Assembly: GCA_019113665.1 (NCBI GenBank)
Contig: DXGW01000075.1
Location: 1 to 14,239 of the forward strand
From: Candidatus Alistipes excrementipullorum
GTDB lineage: Bacteria; Bacteroidota; Bacteroidia; Bacteroidales; Rikenellaceae
DNA: 14,239 nucleotides
Direction: 5' to 3'
In this document: positions 7,015 to 14,239 of the stretch, one piece after another
Position numbering within the stretch: position 1 is the first letter of the stretch
Layout of the letters: each line of letters opens with the position of its first letter
Made by a program: the position numbers and the translations under genes
The notes under the pieces: model-generated
Databases searched by the model: none
What the model saw: only the letters and a program-made list of their open reading frames with translations
What the model was told of the DNA's origin: nothing

Positions 7015-7875
7015 CTATTTCCTGTCCCCGGCCGAAACCGAACGCGAACGCGACTTCTTGGCGAGCTTGTTCTGCTGTGAGCGAATGAAGTCGCCGTTGT
7101 CCTTCTCCTCGACGACAACGGGAGCAACATCTTCACCCTTGGCTATGCGCGCACAATAGATATCGACGGCCTTGGCCAGCGACGGCGCTTCGGGAGTCGG
7201 GGCCGCAACCTTGACGGTCATACCCGTCTCGACGGCCTTGCGCAGCGTTCCATGTCCGAACGTGGCTATTGCAGGCAAAGAGGCGATATCGCCCTTCTCG
7301 GCAATCGACATCACGTCCCACGGCGAGTAGAGCAGCAGCATGTCGTACGAATTTATGTCGACACCCTCCAGATCGGCTGCGACCGTACGGGCAAGTATCA
7401 CGGGCGAGAAGTTGATCTTGAGCGTTTTGAGCGTCTCGGGCAACTCGGGCTTGTGAGGCTCGCTCAGCGTAAGCAGGAACTTCTCGTCCTTATGCTTTAC
7501 GATCAGCTCGATAAGTCCGTTGAACGACCCGTCGGCAAACGAAATCTTGCGTTTGCGGTAAACGATGTATTTCTGAAGATAGAGCGCAATGGCTTCGGTC
7601 GTACAGATGTACTTCATGGTCTCGGGCACCGTCACGCGCGACTCCTCGCATATGCGGAAGAAGCTGTCGATGGTTGTACGCGACGTGAAGATCACGGCCG
7701 TATGGGACAATATGTCGACGCGCTGGCTGCGGAACTCTTTAGATGAAACTCCTACTACTTTGATGAGCGGAATATAGTCCACCTCGATCTTGTACTTTTG
7801 CGACAGTTCGTAAAAAGGCGACTTTTCGACTACGGCAGGACGAGGTTGCGATACCAGAATCTTATTGACTTTCAA
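7015..7875 (-). CDS. hemD: Uroporphyrinogen-III synthase, Bacteroidetes type, TTG start
   Basis: A 286-residue cytosolic HemD-type protein, which cyclises hydroxymethylbilane with inversion of ring D to give uroporphyrinogen III for haem. It begins with KVNKILVSQP, as Bacteroidetes homologues do. It shows the two-domain pattern with VIFTSRTTIDSFF (61-73), a linker around YIVYRKRKISF (103-113), LLYSPWDV (181-188), ATFGHGT (204-210) and APTPEAPSLAKAVDIY (225-240). The start codon is TTG: the upstream in-frame stop is only six codons away, no ATG or GTG lies between them, and the next internal ATG (codon 87) would remove a third of the protein. A charged, basic tail (about 248-286) extends past the usual end. 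It follows DUF4271 by 22 nt. HemD sequences diverge widely, but the overall pattern is convincing. Confidence 0.87.
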   Translation of the reverse strand: MKVNKILVSQPRPAVVEKSPFYELSQKYKIEVDYIPLIKVVGVSSKEFRSQRVDILSHTAVIFTSRTTIDSFFRICEESRVTVPETMKYICTTEAIALYLQKYIVYRKRKISFADGSFNGLIELIVKHKDEKFLLTLSEPHKPELPETLKTLKINFSPVILARTVAADLEGVDINSYDMLLLYSPWDVMSIAEKGDIASLPAIATFGHGTLRKAVETGMTVKVAAPTPEAPSLAKAVDIYCARIAKGEDVAPVVVEEKDNGDFIRSQQNKLAKKSRSRSVSAGDRK

Positions 7876-7897
7876 CGCTAACTTTCTATTTTACAAA

Positions 7898-9055
7898 TTA
7901 TTGATTTCTTACCGCCAAGGCCCATATCAGAGACAGTGGGAACACTTCGACGGTGCAAAGGTACAAAAACCAATGAAATATCGGAATTTTTTTACCCATA
8001 AAGAATGCAAAGGTCTCTTTGATAAACAGAATGGCCATAATGGCACATTCGGCAACGAGCACTATCCCCCAAATATTGAAACCTCCGCGAAGAGACAACA
8101 GCGACAGCATCATAACCGGCGAAATGAACACTGCACCCTCGGCCAGATAGACGCTTTTGAGATATAGCAGGCCGTCGGTAACGTCGCGGCGGCGCGTCAC
8201 CTGGCCTGCCAGGAGCAGTATCAGCGATTCGTAAACCGCTACCGCCGCTACGGTAACCGCTGCGAACAACAGGGCCGTGGCCGTAAACCACGACGGTGCG
8301 CACACCATATCCGCGGGCAGCCACAGATTGCTGTACTTTACCGGCAGCAGCACCAGCAGCAGCAAACCGACAATGAACGACATTCGCAGGAACGGACGCG
8401 GAACGATGTCGCGGCGGCGGCCGGAAGCATAATCCTCCCACAGGCGCCCGCGCAGCAACTTGCCCGACAGGGTGGCTATCTCGCGCTTGTAACCAGCCAC
8501 GAGCACAAGACTCATGAAGAGAGTAAAGAGGCCCAACGACTGAAGCAGGCCGTCCCCGACCATTGTCCCGCCGTCGGACGACGAATCGCGCGGGACGGAC
8601 ACCTTCACGCTCGACGAACCGAACATCTGCTGCGAATCCACCTCGCGCAGGTGCGATGTCATTCCCGCCGGCCGCATCGCGGGATACGATCCGGCCAATG
8701 AATCGGCACGCAGCGAATCCGCACCCGGAGCATTCATGGCCATGTCTGAAATGTCGCGGAATATCGGGGCGACGTGTTCGTACCTTGCAGGGGCAAGCGA
8801 ATCCGAACCCGGCAGCGAATCCGACAGCGACACGGCAGCCTGCGGCGAACCGGAGGCACCGGTATCTGCCGTTACGGGCATGGTCCCGGCAGTCACGGCA
8901 TGGTTGCCCGCGGCAGTCATTGCGGCGGAGTGGACGTCCGGGGCAGGAACGGAGACAGGCATGGTCCCGGCTCCGGCGGCCGAGATTCCCGCGGCAGCCT
9001 GCCCGGCGACATGTACCGTATCGGCCGCAGGGTTGCTATGAGGCGTTTGTATCAT
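7898..9055 (-). CDS. DUF4271 membrane protein with a long disordered N-terminus
   Basis: A 385-residue protein of unknown function. Residues 1-160 are Ala/Gly/Ser/Pro-rich and probably disordered, with a 27-residue tandem repeat (about 7-61) and four copies of DSL (79-81, 85-87, 113-115, 118-120). The C-terminal 220 residues resemble DUF4271, with about six hydrophobic helices (170-187, 223-240, 256-284, 295-320, 327-352, 358-382) and the family-like LYLCTVEVFPL at 364-374. In Bacteroidetes this family commonly sits directly upstream of hemD, as here. The start overlaps the end of the histidine kinase gene by 20 nt. No signal peptide is visible, so the tail could be cytoplasmic. The domain name comes from remembered features and no biochemical role is known to me. 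Confidence 0.8.
   Translation of the reverse strand: MIQTPHSNPAADTVHVAGQAAAGISAAGAGTMPVSVPAPDVHSAAMTAAGNHAVTAGTMPVTADTGASGSPQAAVSLSDSLPGSDSLAPARYEHVAPIFRDISDMAMNAPGADSLRADSLAGSYPAMRPAGMTSHLREVDSQQMFGSSSVKVSVPRDSSSDGGTMVGDGLLQSLGLFTLFMSLVLVAGYKREIATLSGKLLRGRLWEDYASGRRRDIVPRPFLRMSFIVGLLLLVLLPVKYSNLWLPADMVCAPSWFTATALLFAAVTVAAVAVYESLILLLAGQVTRRRDVTDGLLYLKSVYLAEGAVFISPVMMLSLLSLRGGFNIWGIVLVAECAIMAILFIKETFAFFMGKKIPIFHWFLYLCTVEVFPLSLIWALAVRNQ
7956..7963 (-). promoter_or_regulatory. Possible internal -7 box upstream of hemD
   Basis: The minus strand reads TACCTTTG followed by CA, an excellent match to the Bacteroidetes TAnnTTTG box. A start near 7949 would give a leader of about 74 nt before the hemD TTG. 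No convincing TTTG lies at the -33 distance, and the bases also encode the conserved LYLC of DUF4271, so the match may come from the protein sequence. Confidence 0.3.
8877..9038 (-). repeat. Degenerate 81-bp tandem repeat at the 5' end of the DUF4271 gene
   Basis: Two 81-base units (8877-8957 and 8958-9038) share an exact 14-mer, GGCATGGTCCCGGC, and an exact 10-mer, CCCGCGGCAG, both offset by exactly 81. The translated units of 27 residues match at about 13 positions, including VH, AAG and AGTMPV in register. The length is a multiple of three, so the reading frame is kept. This looks like an old in-frame duplication. Confidence 0.75.
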
Positions 9056-10223
9056 AACTGCGCTTGAGGGTTATGCGTATGGTCGTCCCGTGGCCGGGTT
9101 CCGACTCCACCACGGCGATCTTGCCGCCGTGGTACTCCTCGATGATACGGCGCGACAGCGACAGTCCCAGACCCCAGCCACGCGTCTTGGTCGTGAATCC
9201 CGGCTCGAATATCTTCTTCCAGTTGGCCTTGGGAATACCCTTGCCCGTATCCTTGACATCGATCCAGACGCGTTTGTCGTCGGAGTCGATATGCACGTCA
9301 ATGCTGCCGTGGCCCTGAAGCGCATCGAGCGAGTTCTTCAGCATGTTCTCGACGACCCATTCGAACAGCGCCGTATTGAGATTGGCCTGCACAGGCGCTA
9401 TGGCCAGGCCGTTGTAGTCGAGGGTCACGTTGCGCGGGATACGCTTGCGGAAGTACATCACCGACTCCCCGACCACCTCGTTAACGTTGGCCGGAGCAAG
9501 CGTCGTCTCGGAGCCGATCTTCGAGAAACGGTCGACTATCTTCATCAGATGCGCAAGGTCCTTGCTCATCTCGTCGACAGCACTCTGGTCGACGTTCTGG
9601 CTGCGCAGATACTCGATCCACCCCAGCAGCGACGACGTGGGCGTCCCCAACTGGTGAGCCGTCTCCTTGGCCAGACCTATCCACACGCGGTTCTGCTCGT
9701 CCTGCTTGGTCGAGCGGAAGGCAATGAAGAGCATGACCACGAAGATTATGATGACAAATATCTGTATGAACGGGAAATAGTAGAGCGACTTGAGAAGCGT
9801 CGACTTGCCGTAGAAGATGATATGGTAATGGTCGTTCGTCCACCAGAACCGCACGATGATGGGCGTATTCTCCGCCGAAAAACTGTCGATAAGGCGGCGC
9901 AGACGGTCGGGATTGCCTATCACACGCTCGGGTATGAGGTGCGACGACACAACACGCAGGTTCTCGTCCGTGATCAGGAAGGGAATGTTGTTGCGGTTGT
10001 TTACGATATTGGCTATCAACGGGTCGCCCATGTAATCGTCCATCGAGTCGCGGTTGACGCGCTCCATGGCCCTCGCCCACAACTCGACATCGTGCTGCTC
10101 CTTCTCGCGGAGACGGTTGGCCATGCTGTTCGTATAGAAGAGCGACAGCACCACGAACGTCGTCCCGAGCACCAGCACCAGTACCCTGTTGCGGAATGTC
10201 AGTATTTTACGGACACGGCCCAT
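9036..10223 (-). CDS. Membrane sensor histidine kinase
   Basis: A 395-residue inner-membrane kinase. Two transmembrane helices (about 13-31 and 148-168) bracket a periplasmic sensor region of about 115 residues. The H-box is AKETAHQLGTPTSSLLGW with H190 as the phosphoacceptor. The ATPase domain has an N-box (VVENMLKNSLDAL, N293/N297), G1 DTGKGIP (325-331), F-box IFEPGFTTK (338-346) and G2 GWGLGLSLSRR (349-359). All catalytic motifs are present. The HQLGTP H-box variant is typical of a group of Bacteroidetes kinases. There is no HAMP or PAS domain that I can recognise; only about 18 residues separate TM2 from the H-box region. No response regulator gene is in the window, so the partner is unknown. 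The start lies 8 nt after the S41 protease stop and the end overlaps DUF4271. The sensed signal is unknown. Confidence 0.93.
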   Translation of the reverse strand: MGRVRKILTFRNRVLVLVLGTTFVVLSLFYTNSMANRLREKEQHDVELWARAMERVNRDSMDDYMGDPLIANIVNNRNNIPFLITDENLRVVSSHLIPERVIGNPDRLRRLIDSFSAENTPIIVRFWWTNDHYHIIFYGKSTLLKSLYYFPFIQIFVIIIFVVMLFIAFRSTKQDEQNRVWIGLAKETAHQLGTPTSSLLGWIEYLRSQNVDQSAVDEMSKDLAHLMKIVDRFSKIGSETTLAPANVNEVVGESVMYFRKRIPRNVTLDYNGLAIAPVQANLNTALFEWVVENMLKNSLDALQGHGSIDVHIDSDDKRVWIDVKDTGKGIPKANWKKIFEPGFTTKTRGWGLGLSLSRRIIEEYHGGKIAVVESEPGHGTTIRITLKRSYDTNAS

Positions 10224-10231
10224 TGTCTGAA

Positions 10232-11968
10232 TCAGTTTTCGGTTTCAGTCTCCTCCACGTCACCGGCCTTGCTGTCACCGGCTTCGGAATCCTTGACCGT
10301 ATCCTGCTCGGTGAGTATGCGGCCGTACTCCTCGGAGTCGAGCAGTACGCCGATGGCACGCTTCACGTCGCCGTCGTCAACGAGACTGTGCTCGATGGCT
10401 CCGGCGGCATAGTTGAACCGCATGATTATGCCGCTCACGATACTCTCCTCGATCTCCTTCCGGTAGGTGCGCAGGTTGCTTTCGGTATCGTCGTGCAGCG
10501 ACCCCTCGATACGGGCCATCTCATCGGCGAAACGCTCGGTGAAGCGGTCCGATTCGAGAGCCGCCTTCAGGCGGTCGAGCACACGGCGCGTATCCGACGT
10601 ATAGGGCACCTCCTTGTCCTTCATGAAGGCGACGAAATCCTCGTAATCGGCATCGCTGATGGCAAATGTGCGGTTGTCGACCGAATCGGCGCTGTGACGC
10701 CTGAAGTAGTCGTCGCAGAACTCGTCGATGAAGCCCATGGCATAGAGCGTCAACGCAAAACGGCTGATGTACTCCGTCTCGGTACGCACGTCGGGCATGA
10801 TGCCGCCGCCGTCATAGACTTTGCGGCCGTTGCGGGTCGTGAACTCGCGCACCAGCGAATCGGGAACCGAATGCACGCCCTGATCGTGGGACGAATAGTC
10901 GATGCGCTGTATGCAGCGTCCCGAAGGTATGTAATACTTGGCCGTGGTCATCTTCACGTAGGCGTCGTAGCCTATCGGCATGGAGGTCTGGACCAGTCCC
11001 TTGCCGTAGCTCTTCTGTCCCACGACCACGGCACGGTCCAGATCCTGCAGCGCTCCCGCAACGATCTCCGAGGACGAAGCCGTATTGGCATTGACAAGGA
11101 CGGCCAGCGGCGTCTCGGGCAGCAGCGGGTCGAGCGTCGTACGGTAAGTCTTGTTGGCATCGGCCGCACGCCCTTTGGTGCTCAGCACCTCGGTTCCCTT
11201 CGGGACGAACAGCGACAGGATCCTGACGGCCTCCTGCATGATGCCGCCGCCGTTGTTGCGGTAGTCGAGAATCAGCCCGCGCAACTCGCCCTCGCCGCGC
11301 AGCCGCTCGATCGAGGCGCGCATCTCCTCATAGCCGCTCTCCGAAAAGTCGGCCTGCTGTATGTACCCGATGCCGTTCCCGCGGTCGACCCAGCCGGCAT
11401 AGGTGACGGCCGGTATGACGATGCGTTCGCGGCGTATGGTCTTGGCTTCGCGCTTGCCGTCGACGATGCGCTCGACCGTGATGTGCACCTTGGTATTGGG
11501 ATCGCCCTTGAGCAGCGAGCTGACCTTCTCGGTCGTGAATCCCCTGGCGTCCTTGCCCTCGATCTCGACGATCTTGTCGCCGATACGAAGGCCCGCACGG
11601 TCGGCAGGAGACCCCTTGTAGGGTTCGGCTATGACCACATAGTCGTCGCACTGGCGTATGAGGGCACCGATACCGCCGTACTTGCCGGTGGTCTCGAGCT
11701 CGAACTTCTTCATGTCCTCCTCCGAGAGGTAGTATGTGTACGGGTCGAGCCGGCTGACCATGCCCGCAGCGGCCGAAGACATCAGATCCTCGGGCGCCAC
11801 CTCGTCGACATAGTGCACCGACAACTCTCGCATCATGTTCACGAGTTTCTCCATGTTGCGGCCGAGGCCGAAATCGTCATGCCCAGCATGTATCGACACG
11901 CCGGCAACGACAAGTACGGCAGCCGCAATGGCCGCACGTCTCAACGTATTACTTATCCTTGTCTTCAT
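10232..11968 (-). CDS. S41-family C-terminal processing peptidase with PDZ domain
   Basis: A 578-residue exported serine protease of the CtpA/Prc type, which trims or degrades periplasmic proteins from their C-termini. Residues 1-28 are a Sec signal peptide. An N-terminal helical segment (about 35-90) is followed by a PDZ domain (about 93-180; GGIGALI, GSPADRAGLRIGD). The catalytic core runs about 195-350: GLILDYRNNGGG (231-242), NTASSSEIVAGALQD with probable nucleophile S298, and GQKSYGKGLVQ with general base K323 and Q327. About 200 C-terminal residues are mostly helical and charged. I use the ATG at 11968; the frame could also open at the GTG just before it. The start overlaps the preceding gene by 20 nt and the kinase follows after 8 nt, suggesting an envelope-related group. 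Confidence 0.95.
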   Translation of the reverse strand: MKTRISNTLRRAAIAAAVLVVAGVSIHAGHDDFGLGRNMEKLVNMMRELSVHYVDEVAPEDLMSSAAAGMVSRLDPYTYYLSEEDMKKFELETTGKYGGIGALIRQCDDYVVIAEPYKGSPADRAGLRIGDKIVEIEGKDARGFTTEKVSSLLKGDPNTKVHITVERIVDGKREAKTIRRERIVIPAVTYAGWVDRGNGIGYIQQADFSESGYEEMRASIERLRGEGELRGLILDYRNNGGGIMQEAVRILSLFVPKGTEVLSTKGRAADANKTYRTTLDPLLPETPLAVLVNANTASSSEIVAGALQDLDRAVVVGQKSYGKGLVQTSMPIGYDAYVKMTTAKYYIPSGRCIQRIDYSSHDQGVHSVPDSLVREFTTRNGRKVYDGGGIMPDVRTETEYISRFALTLYAMGFIDEFCDDYFRRHSADSVDNRTFAISDADYEDFVAFMKDKEVPYTSDTRRVLDRLKAALESDRFTERFADEMARIEGSLHDDTESNLRTYRKEIEESIVSGIIMRFNYAAGAIEHSLVDDGDVKRAIGVLLDSEEYGRILTEQDTVKDSEAGDSKAGDVEETETEN

Positions 11969-12431
11969 CACTTCTGTTGTTCAAACCGGTACGCAACCGC
12001 ATCTGCACGTCGGCGACACTGCGGCGTATGCCGTCAAGCACGATCCACTGCCCGTACTGCGAAACCGTAATCTCGTCCTCGAACAGCAGGCGCAGCTTGT
12101 GGAAAAGGCCCGCGGCACGGAAACGCATCTGTTCGCCGTCCTCGCTCCGGAGTACATATCCGGCCGAAATGAAAGCGGCGATTATCCGTTCACGGTCTTC
12201 GGTCATGTCGCCCTCGACACGGCGGGAGACAAACCCTATCATGGGATAGACGGCCGCCCACACGACGATCGCCACGATCAGCACGATGCCGCGCGTGGTG
12301 TGTACCAGCACCTGCAGCGTCTCGCGCATGGTGAGCATCGACGCCCCGGCCTCGATCATGATCCACACCGCAGCCAGATATATAACGAACAACGCCACCA
12401 GAAATTTTATCGAACGTATCAAATAACGCAT
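11949..12431 (-). CDS. Hypothetical protein with two transmembrane helices
   Basis: A 160-residue protein I do not recognise. Two hydrophobic helices (about 7-29 and 47-68) are followed by a soluble tail of about 90 residues. The tail is predicted helical then beta-like (ERIIAAFISAGYVL, FRAAGLFHKLRLLFEDEITV, YGQWIVLDGIRRSVADVQ) and ends in a highly charged RSDEDKDK. The QMRFRAAGLFHKLR and FEDEITVSQYGQWIVLDG pattern suggests a small alpha/beta domain facing the cytoplasm. The gene is intact, follows ispH by 35 nt and overlaps the S41 protease gene by 20 nt, so the two are probably translated together. A role in protease or envelope regulation would be guesswork. Confidence 0.75.
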   Translation of the reverse strand: MRYLIRSIKFLVALFVIYLAAVWIMIEAGASMLTMRETLQVLVHTTRGIVLIVAIVVWAAVYPMIGFVSRRVEGDMTEDRERIIAAFISAGYVLRSEDGEQMRFRAAGLFHKLRLLFEDEITVSQYGQWIVLDGIRRSVADVQMRLRTGLNNRSDEDKDK

Positions 12432-12466
12432 AGCTTCAATATTTTAACATTGCAGAATCCAATTTT

Positions 12467-13327
12467 TCAACCCATTGCGGCGATGGCGTCGGCCACCTCA
12501 CGCATAAGCCACTCGGGCGTGGACGTGGCGCCGCACACCCCTACCGAACCGACACCTTCGAACCACTCCGGCCGCAACTCGGAGGCCTCCTCCACATTGT
12601 ACGAGCGGGGATTGGCCGCACGGCACACCTCGAAGAGCACCCGTCCGTTGCTCGACTTGCGGCCGCAGACGAAGACCACGGCGTCGAAACGCGAGGCGAA
12701 CTCGCGCAGGGCGCTCTCCCGCGACGACACCTGACGGCATATCGTATCCCGGGCCGTAAGCATCTCGGGCGAGGGCAAGCGCCGTGCCATCTCGTCGCGC
12801 AGGCGCTCGAAAAGAGCCACGCTCTGCGTGGTCTGCGACAGGAAATATATCGGACGAGTGAAGTCGACCGCGTCGAGGTCGGCTTCGCTCTCGATGACTA
12901 TGGTCGGCTCCGCCACCTGACCCGTAAGACCCACGACCTCGGCATGGCCCCGCTTGCCGAGCAGCACGACCTGACCACCGACGCTGCGCATCTTCCCGTG
13001 TGCGGCGGCAACCCTCTGCTGCAGTTTCGCCACGACAGGGCACGTGGCATCGGCAACGTCGATACCCAGTTTGCGGGCACGTGCGAACGTCGAGGGAGGC
13101 TCACCGTGCGCCCTGACCAGCAGGCGGCAGCCCCTGAGCCGCGGAAGGTCGTCATGCCCAACCGTATGCAGGCCCATGCGCTCAAGCCGCTGCACCTCGA
13201 TGCGGTTGTGGACGATGTCGCCAAGCGAATAGACCTCCCCGCCGGACGACAACAGGCGCTCGGCCTCGCCGATGGCTCGCACCACCCCGAAGCAGAAACC
13301 CGATTTATCGTCTATCTCGACATGCAT
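12467..13327 (-). CDS. ispH: 4-hydroxy-3-methylbut-2-enyl diphosphate reductase
   Basis: A 286-residue [4Fe-4S] enzyme that performs the last step of the MEP pathway, reducing HMBPP to IPP and DMAPP. With the ATG at 13327 the three cluster cysteines fall at C12 (SGFCFGVV), C96 (DATCPVV) and C197 (TICRQVSSRE), the same positions as in E. coli IspH. Substrate-binding residues are also visible: H40 (DIVHNR), H74 (RAHGEPP), H128 and E130 (KRGHAEV), SQTTQS, the GRKSSNGR loop and GATSTPEW. This match is why I prefer 13327 to the ATG four codons upstream (13339). It follows cmk by 28 nt. The cmk-ispH neighbourhood recurs in Bacteroidetes and other phyla, so co-expression is likely. Confidence 0.97.
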   Translation of the reverse strand: MHVEIDDKSGFCFGVVRAIGEAERLLSSGGEVYSLGDIVHNRIEVQRLERMGLHTVGHDDLPRLRGCRLLVRAHGEPPSTFARARKLGIDVADATCPVVAKLQQRVAAAHGKMRSVGGQVVLLGKRGHAEVVGLTGQVAEPTIVIESEADLDAVDFTRPIYFLSQTTQSVALFERLRDEMARRLPSPEMLTARDTICRQVSSRESALREFASRFDAVVFVCGRKSSNGRVLFEVCRAANPRSYNVEEASELRPEWFEGVGSVGVCGATSTPEWLMREVADAIAAMG

Positions 13328-13355
13328 GGCTGCAATCATCTATGGCCGGCAGGCA

Positions 13356-14063
13356 TCAGCAGGCACCCGTAACGGCACGGTAATGTTCCATGAACCACTC
13401 CATCTGCTCGTCGACGGTCATATGGCTGTTGTCCAGCACGATGGCATCGTCAGCCTTGCGCAGCGGGGAGATGGCGCGCGTCATGTCCGCATGGTCGCGG
13501 GCCACGACGTTGGCCTCGATCTCCTCGAGCGAAACGTTGTCGCCCTTGGCGCGCAGTTCGTCATACCGGCGCTGCGCACGGACCTTGGGATCGGCCGTCA
13601 TGAAGATCTTCATCTCGGCATCGGGGAAGACCACCGTGCCGATGTCGCGGCCGTCCATGACGACACCGCGCTTGCGGCCCATCTGCTGCTGCATGGCCAC
13701 CAGCTTCTCGCGCACCTGGCGTATGGAGCTCACGGGACTTACGCAGTTCGACACCTCGATGGAGCGGATCTTGCCCTCGACCAGGTCACCGTTGACGTAG
13801 ATGTCGCTCGCGCCGCGCTCTGGATTGAAGCGGAAGTCGATGTCGATCTGCCCCAGCAGCCCGACGACCTTGTCCTCGTCGACCATACCCGAACGTATGG
13901 CCCCGTGTTCGAGCGCATAGAGCGTGACGGCACGGTACATGGCGCCGGTATCTATGAATATGTAGCCCAGACGGGCGGCTATGGCTTTGGCAAAAGTGCT
14001 CTTGCCGCACGACGAAAATCCGTCCACGGCGATTATTATCCGTTTTTTGGCTGTTGATTCCAT
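13356..14063 (-). CDS. cmk: Cytidylate (CMP/dCMP) kinase
   Basis: A 235-residue cytosolic kinase that phosphorylates CMP and dCMP with ATP. It shows a P-loop, GFSSCGKST (15-23), then FIDTGAMYRAVTLYALEHG (36-54), the CMP-binding DGRDIGTVVFPDA (137-149), the lid-region arginines RAQRRYDEL (162-170) and the C-terminal ISPLRKADDAIVLDNS (198-213). All key elements are intact and the length is normal for the family. The start at 14063 is supported because its A is the last base of the TGA that ends the upstream gene (TGATG overlap), a classic coupled junction. A longer reading from 14219 would add 52 residues that merely overlap that gene. Confidence 0.96.
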   Translation of the reverse strand: MESTAKKRIIIAVDGFSSCGKSTFAKAIAARLGYIFIDTGAMYRAVTLYALEHGAIRSGMVDEDKVVGLLGQIDIDFRFNPERGASDIYVNGDLVEGKIRSIEVSNCVSPVSSIRQVREKLVAMQQQMGRKRGVVMDGRDIGTVVFPDAEMKIFMTADPKVRAQRRYDELRAKGDNVSLEEIEANVVARDHADMTRAISPLRKADDAIVLDNSHMTVDEQMEWFMEHYRAVTGAC

Positions 14064-14239
14064 CAACCCTTTGGTATTACGTGTATGAATGTCGACAATA
14101 TGGTATATACGCCCAGAAGTGATATGATCACACCGGCGATATGATTGATCGTAAGCATGTGGCGAGGGCGGAACTTGCGGCGGAAGAGGTTTATGAGCGA
14201 CGTGAGGGCTATCCACCACGTAACGGCCCCGCCGAAAAA
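14063..14239 (-). CDS. LysE-family amino acid exporter, C-terminal part (5' end outside the window)
   Basis: Translating the minus strand from the window edge gives an open frame of 58 codons ending in TGA. It begins FFGGAVTWWIALTSLINLF, then RRKFRPRHMLTINHIAGVI, then a last hydrophobic helix ending IPKG. The pattern of G-x-x-WW helix, basic loop R-x-RHM-x-x-INxIAG and final membrane helix is typical of the C-terminal end of LysE/RhtB exporters of amino acids and related small molecules. Only two of the usual six helices are visible. The stop overlaps the cmk ATG by one base, so it is probably the upstream gene of this operon. The substrate cannot be told. Confidence 0.72.
   Translation of the reverse strand, partial: FFGGAVTWWIALTSLINLFRRKFRPRHMLTINHIAGVIISLLGVYTILSTFIHVIPKG

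Noticed and set aside
10196..12070. 624-codon open frame on the + strand, opposite the S41 protease
   Set aside because: It shadows the protease, which has all catalytic motifs, and the frame's own translation has no recognisable domain.
12432..12466. TTGAAA and TAAAAT with about 18 bases between them, upstream of the two-helix protein gene
   Set aside because: It resembles an E. coli sigma-70 promoter, but the main Bacteroidetes sigma factor uses TTTG/TAnnTTTG; chance in AT-rich DNA is likely.
14064..14219. 52-residue N-terminal extension of cytidylate kinase
   Set aside because: This stretch reads better as the end of a LysE-family gene in another frame, and the kinase start at 14063 fits the family.

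Overview
The window looks like chromosomal DNA from a fairly GC-rich member of the Bacteroidales, most likely Alistipes or a close Rikenellaceae relative. The evidence is the gene content: a DUF4271 gene beside a Bacteroidetes-type hemD, then rnpA and yidD, and a SAVE-like pairing of cmk with ispH. Promoter-like TAnnTTTG boxes and secreted GH89 and GH109 glycosidases of the gut-Bacteroidetes kind also point there. The genus is inferred from remembered family features, not from a search.

Layout. Positions 1-2133 hold two genes on the + strand: the 3' end of upp (uracil salvage) and a five-helix membrane phosphoglycerol transferase of the LTA synthase/MdoB superfamily. A perfect 13-bp hairpin at 2158-2190 separates them from the convergent genes. 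Positions 2211-6152 hold a two-gene minus-strand unit: a GH89 alpha-N-acetylglucosaminidase with a Sec signal, followed 33 nt later by a GH109-like NAD-dependent alpha-N-acetylgalactosaminidase with a lipoprotein signal. A TAnnTTTG promoter box and two interleaved inverted repeats lie just upstream.

From 14239 down to 6354 is one long, tightly packed minus-strand cluster. In order of transcription it reads: LysE-family exporter (3' end only), cmk, ispH, a two-helix hypothetical membrane protein, an S41 C-terminal processing protease, a membrane sensor histidine kinase, a DUF4271 membrane protein, hemD, rnpA and yidD. Several junctions overlap (1 nt at LysE/cmk, 20 nt at hypothetical/S41, 20 nt at kinase/DUF4271, 44 nt at rnpA/yidD), so an operon is likely. 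It mixes nucleotide supply (CMP kinase), isoprenoid precursors (IspH), haem synthesis (HemD), tRNA 5' processing (RnpA) and envelope functions (protease, kinase, YidD).

All genes look intact apart from the two cut by the window edges. I see no phage, insertion sequence, CRISPR array, tRNA or rRNA. Most of the window is ordinary core genome. The points most worth a second look are the two-gene HexNAc-glycan unit with its unusual leader, the surface-lipoprotein topology of an NAD-dependent glycosidase, the 27-residue tandem repeat in the DUF4271 protein, the kinase with no response regulator beside it, and the uncharacterised membrane protein between ispH and the protease. I found no convincing evidence of a wholly new system.
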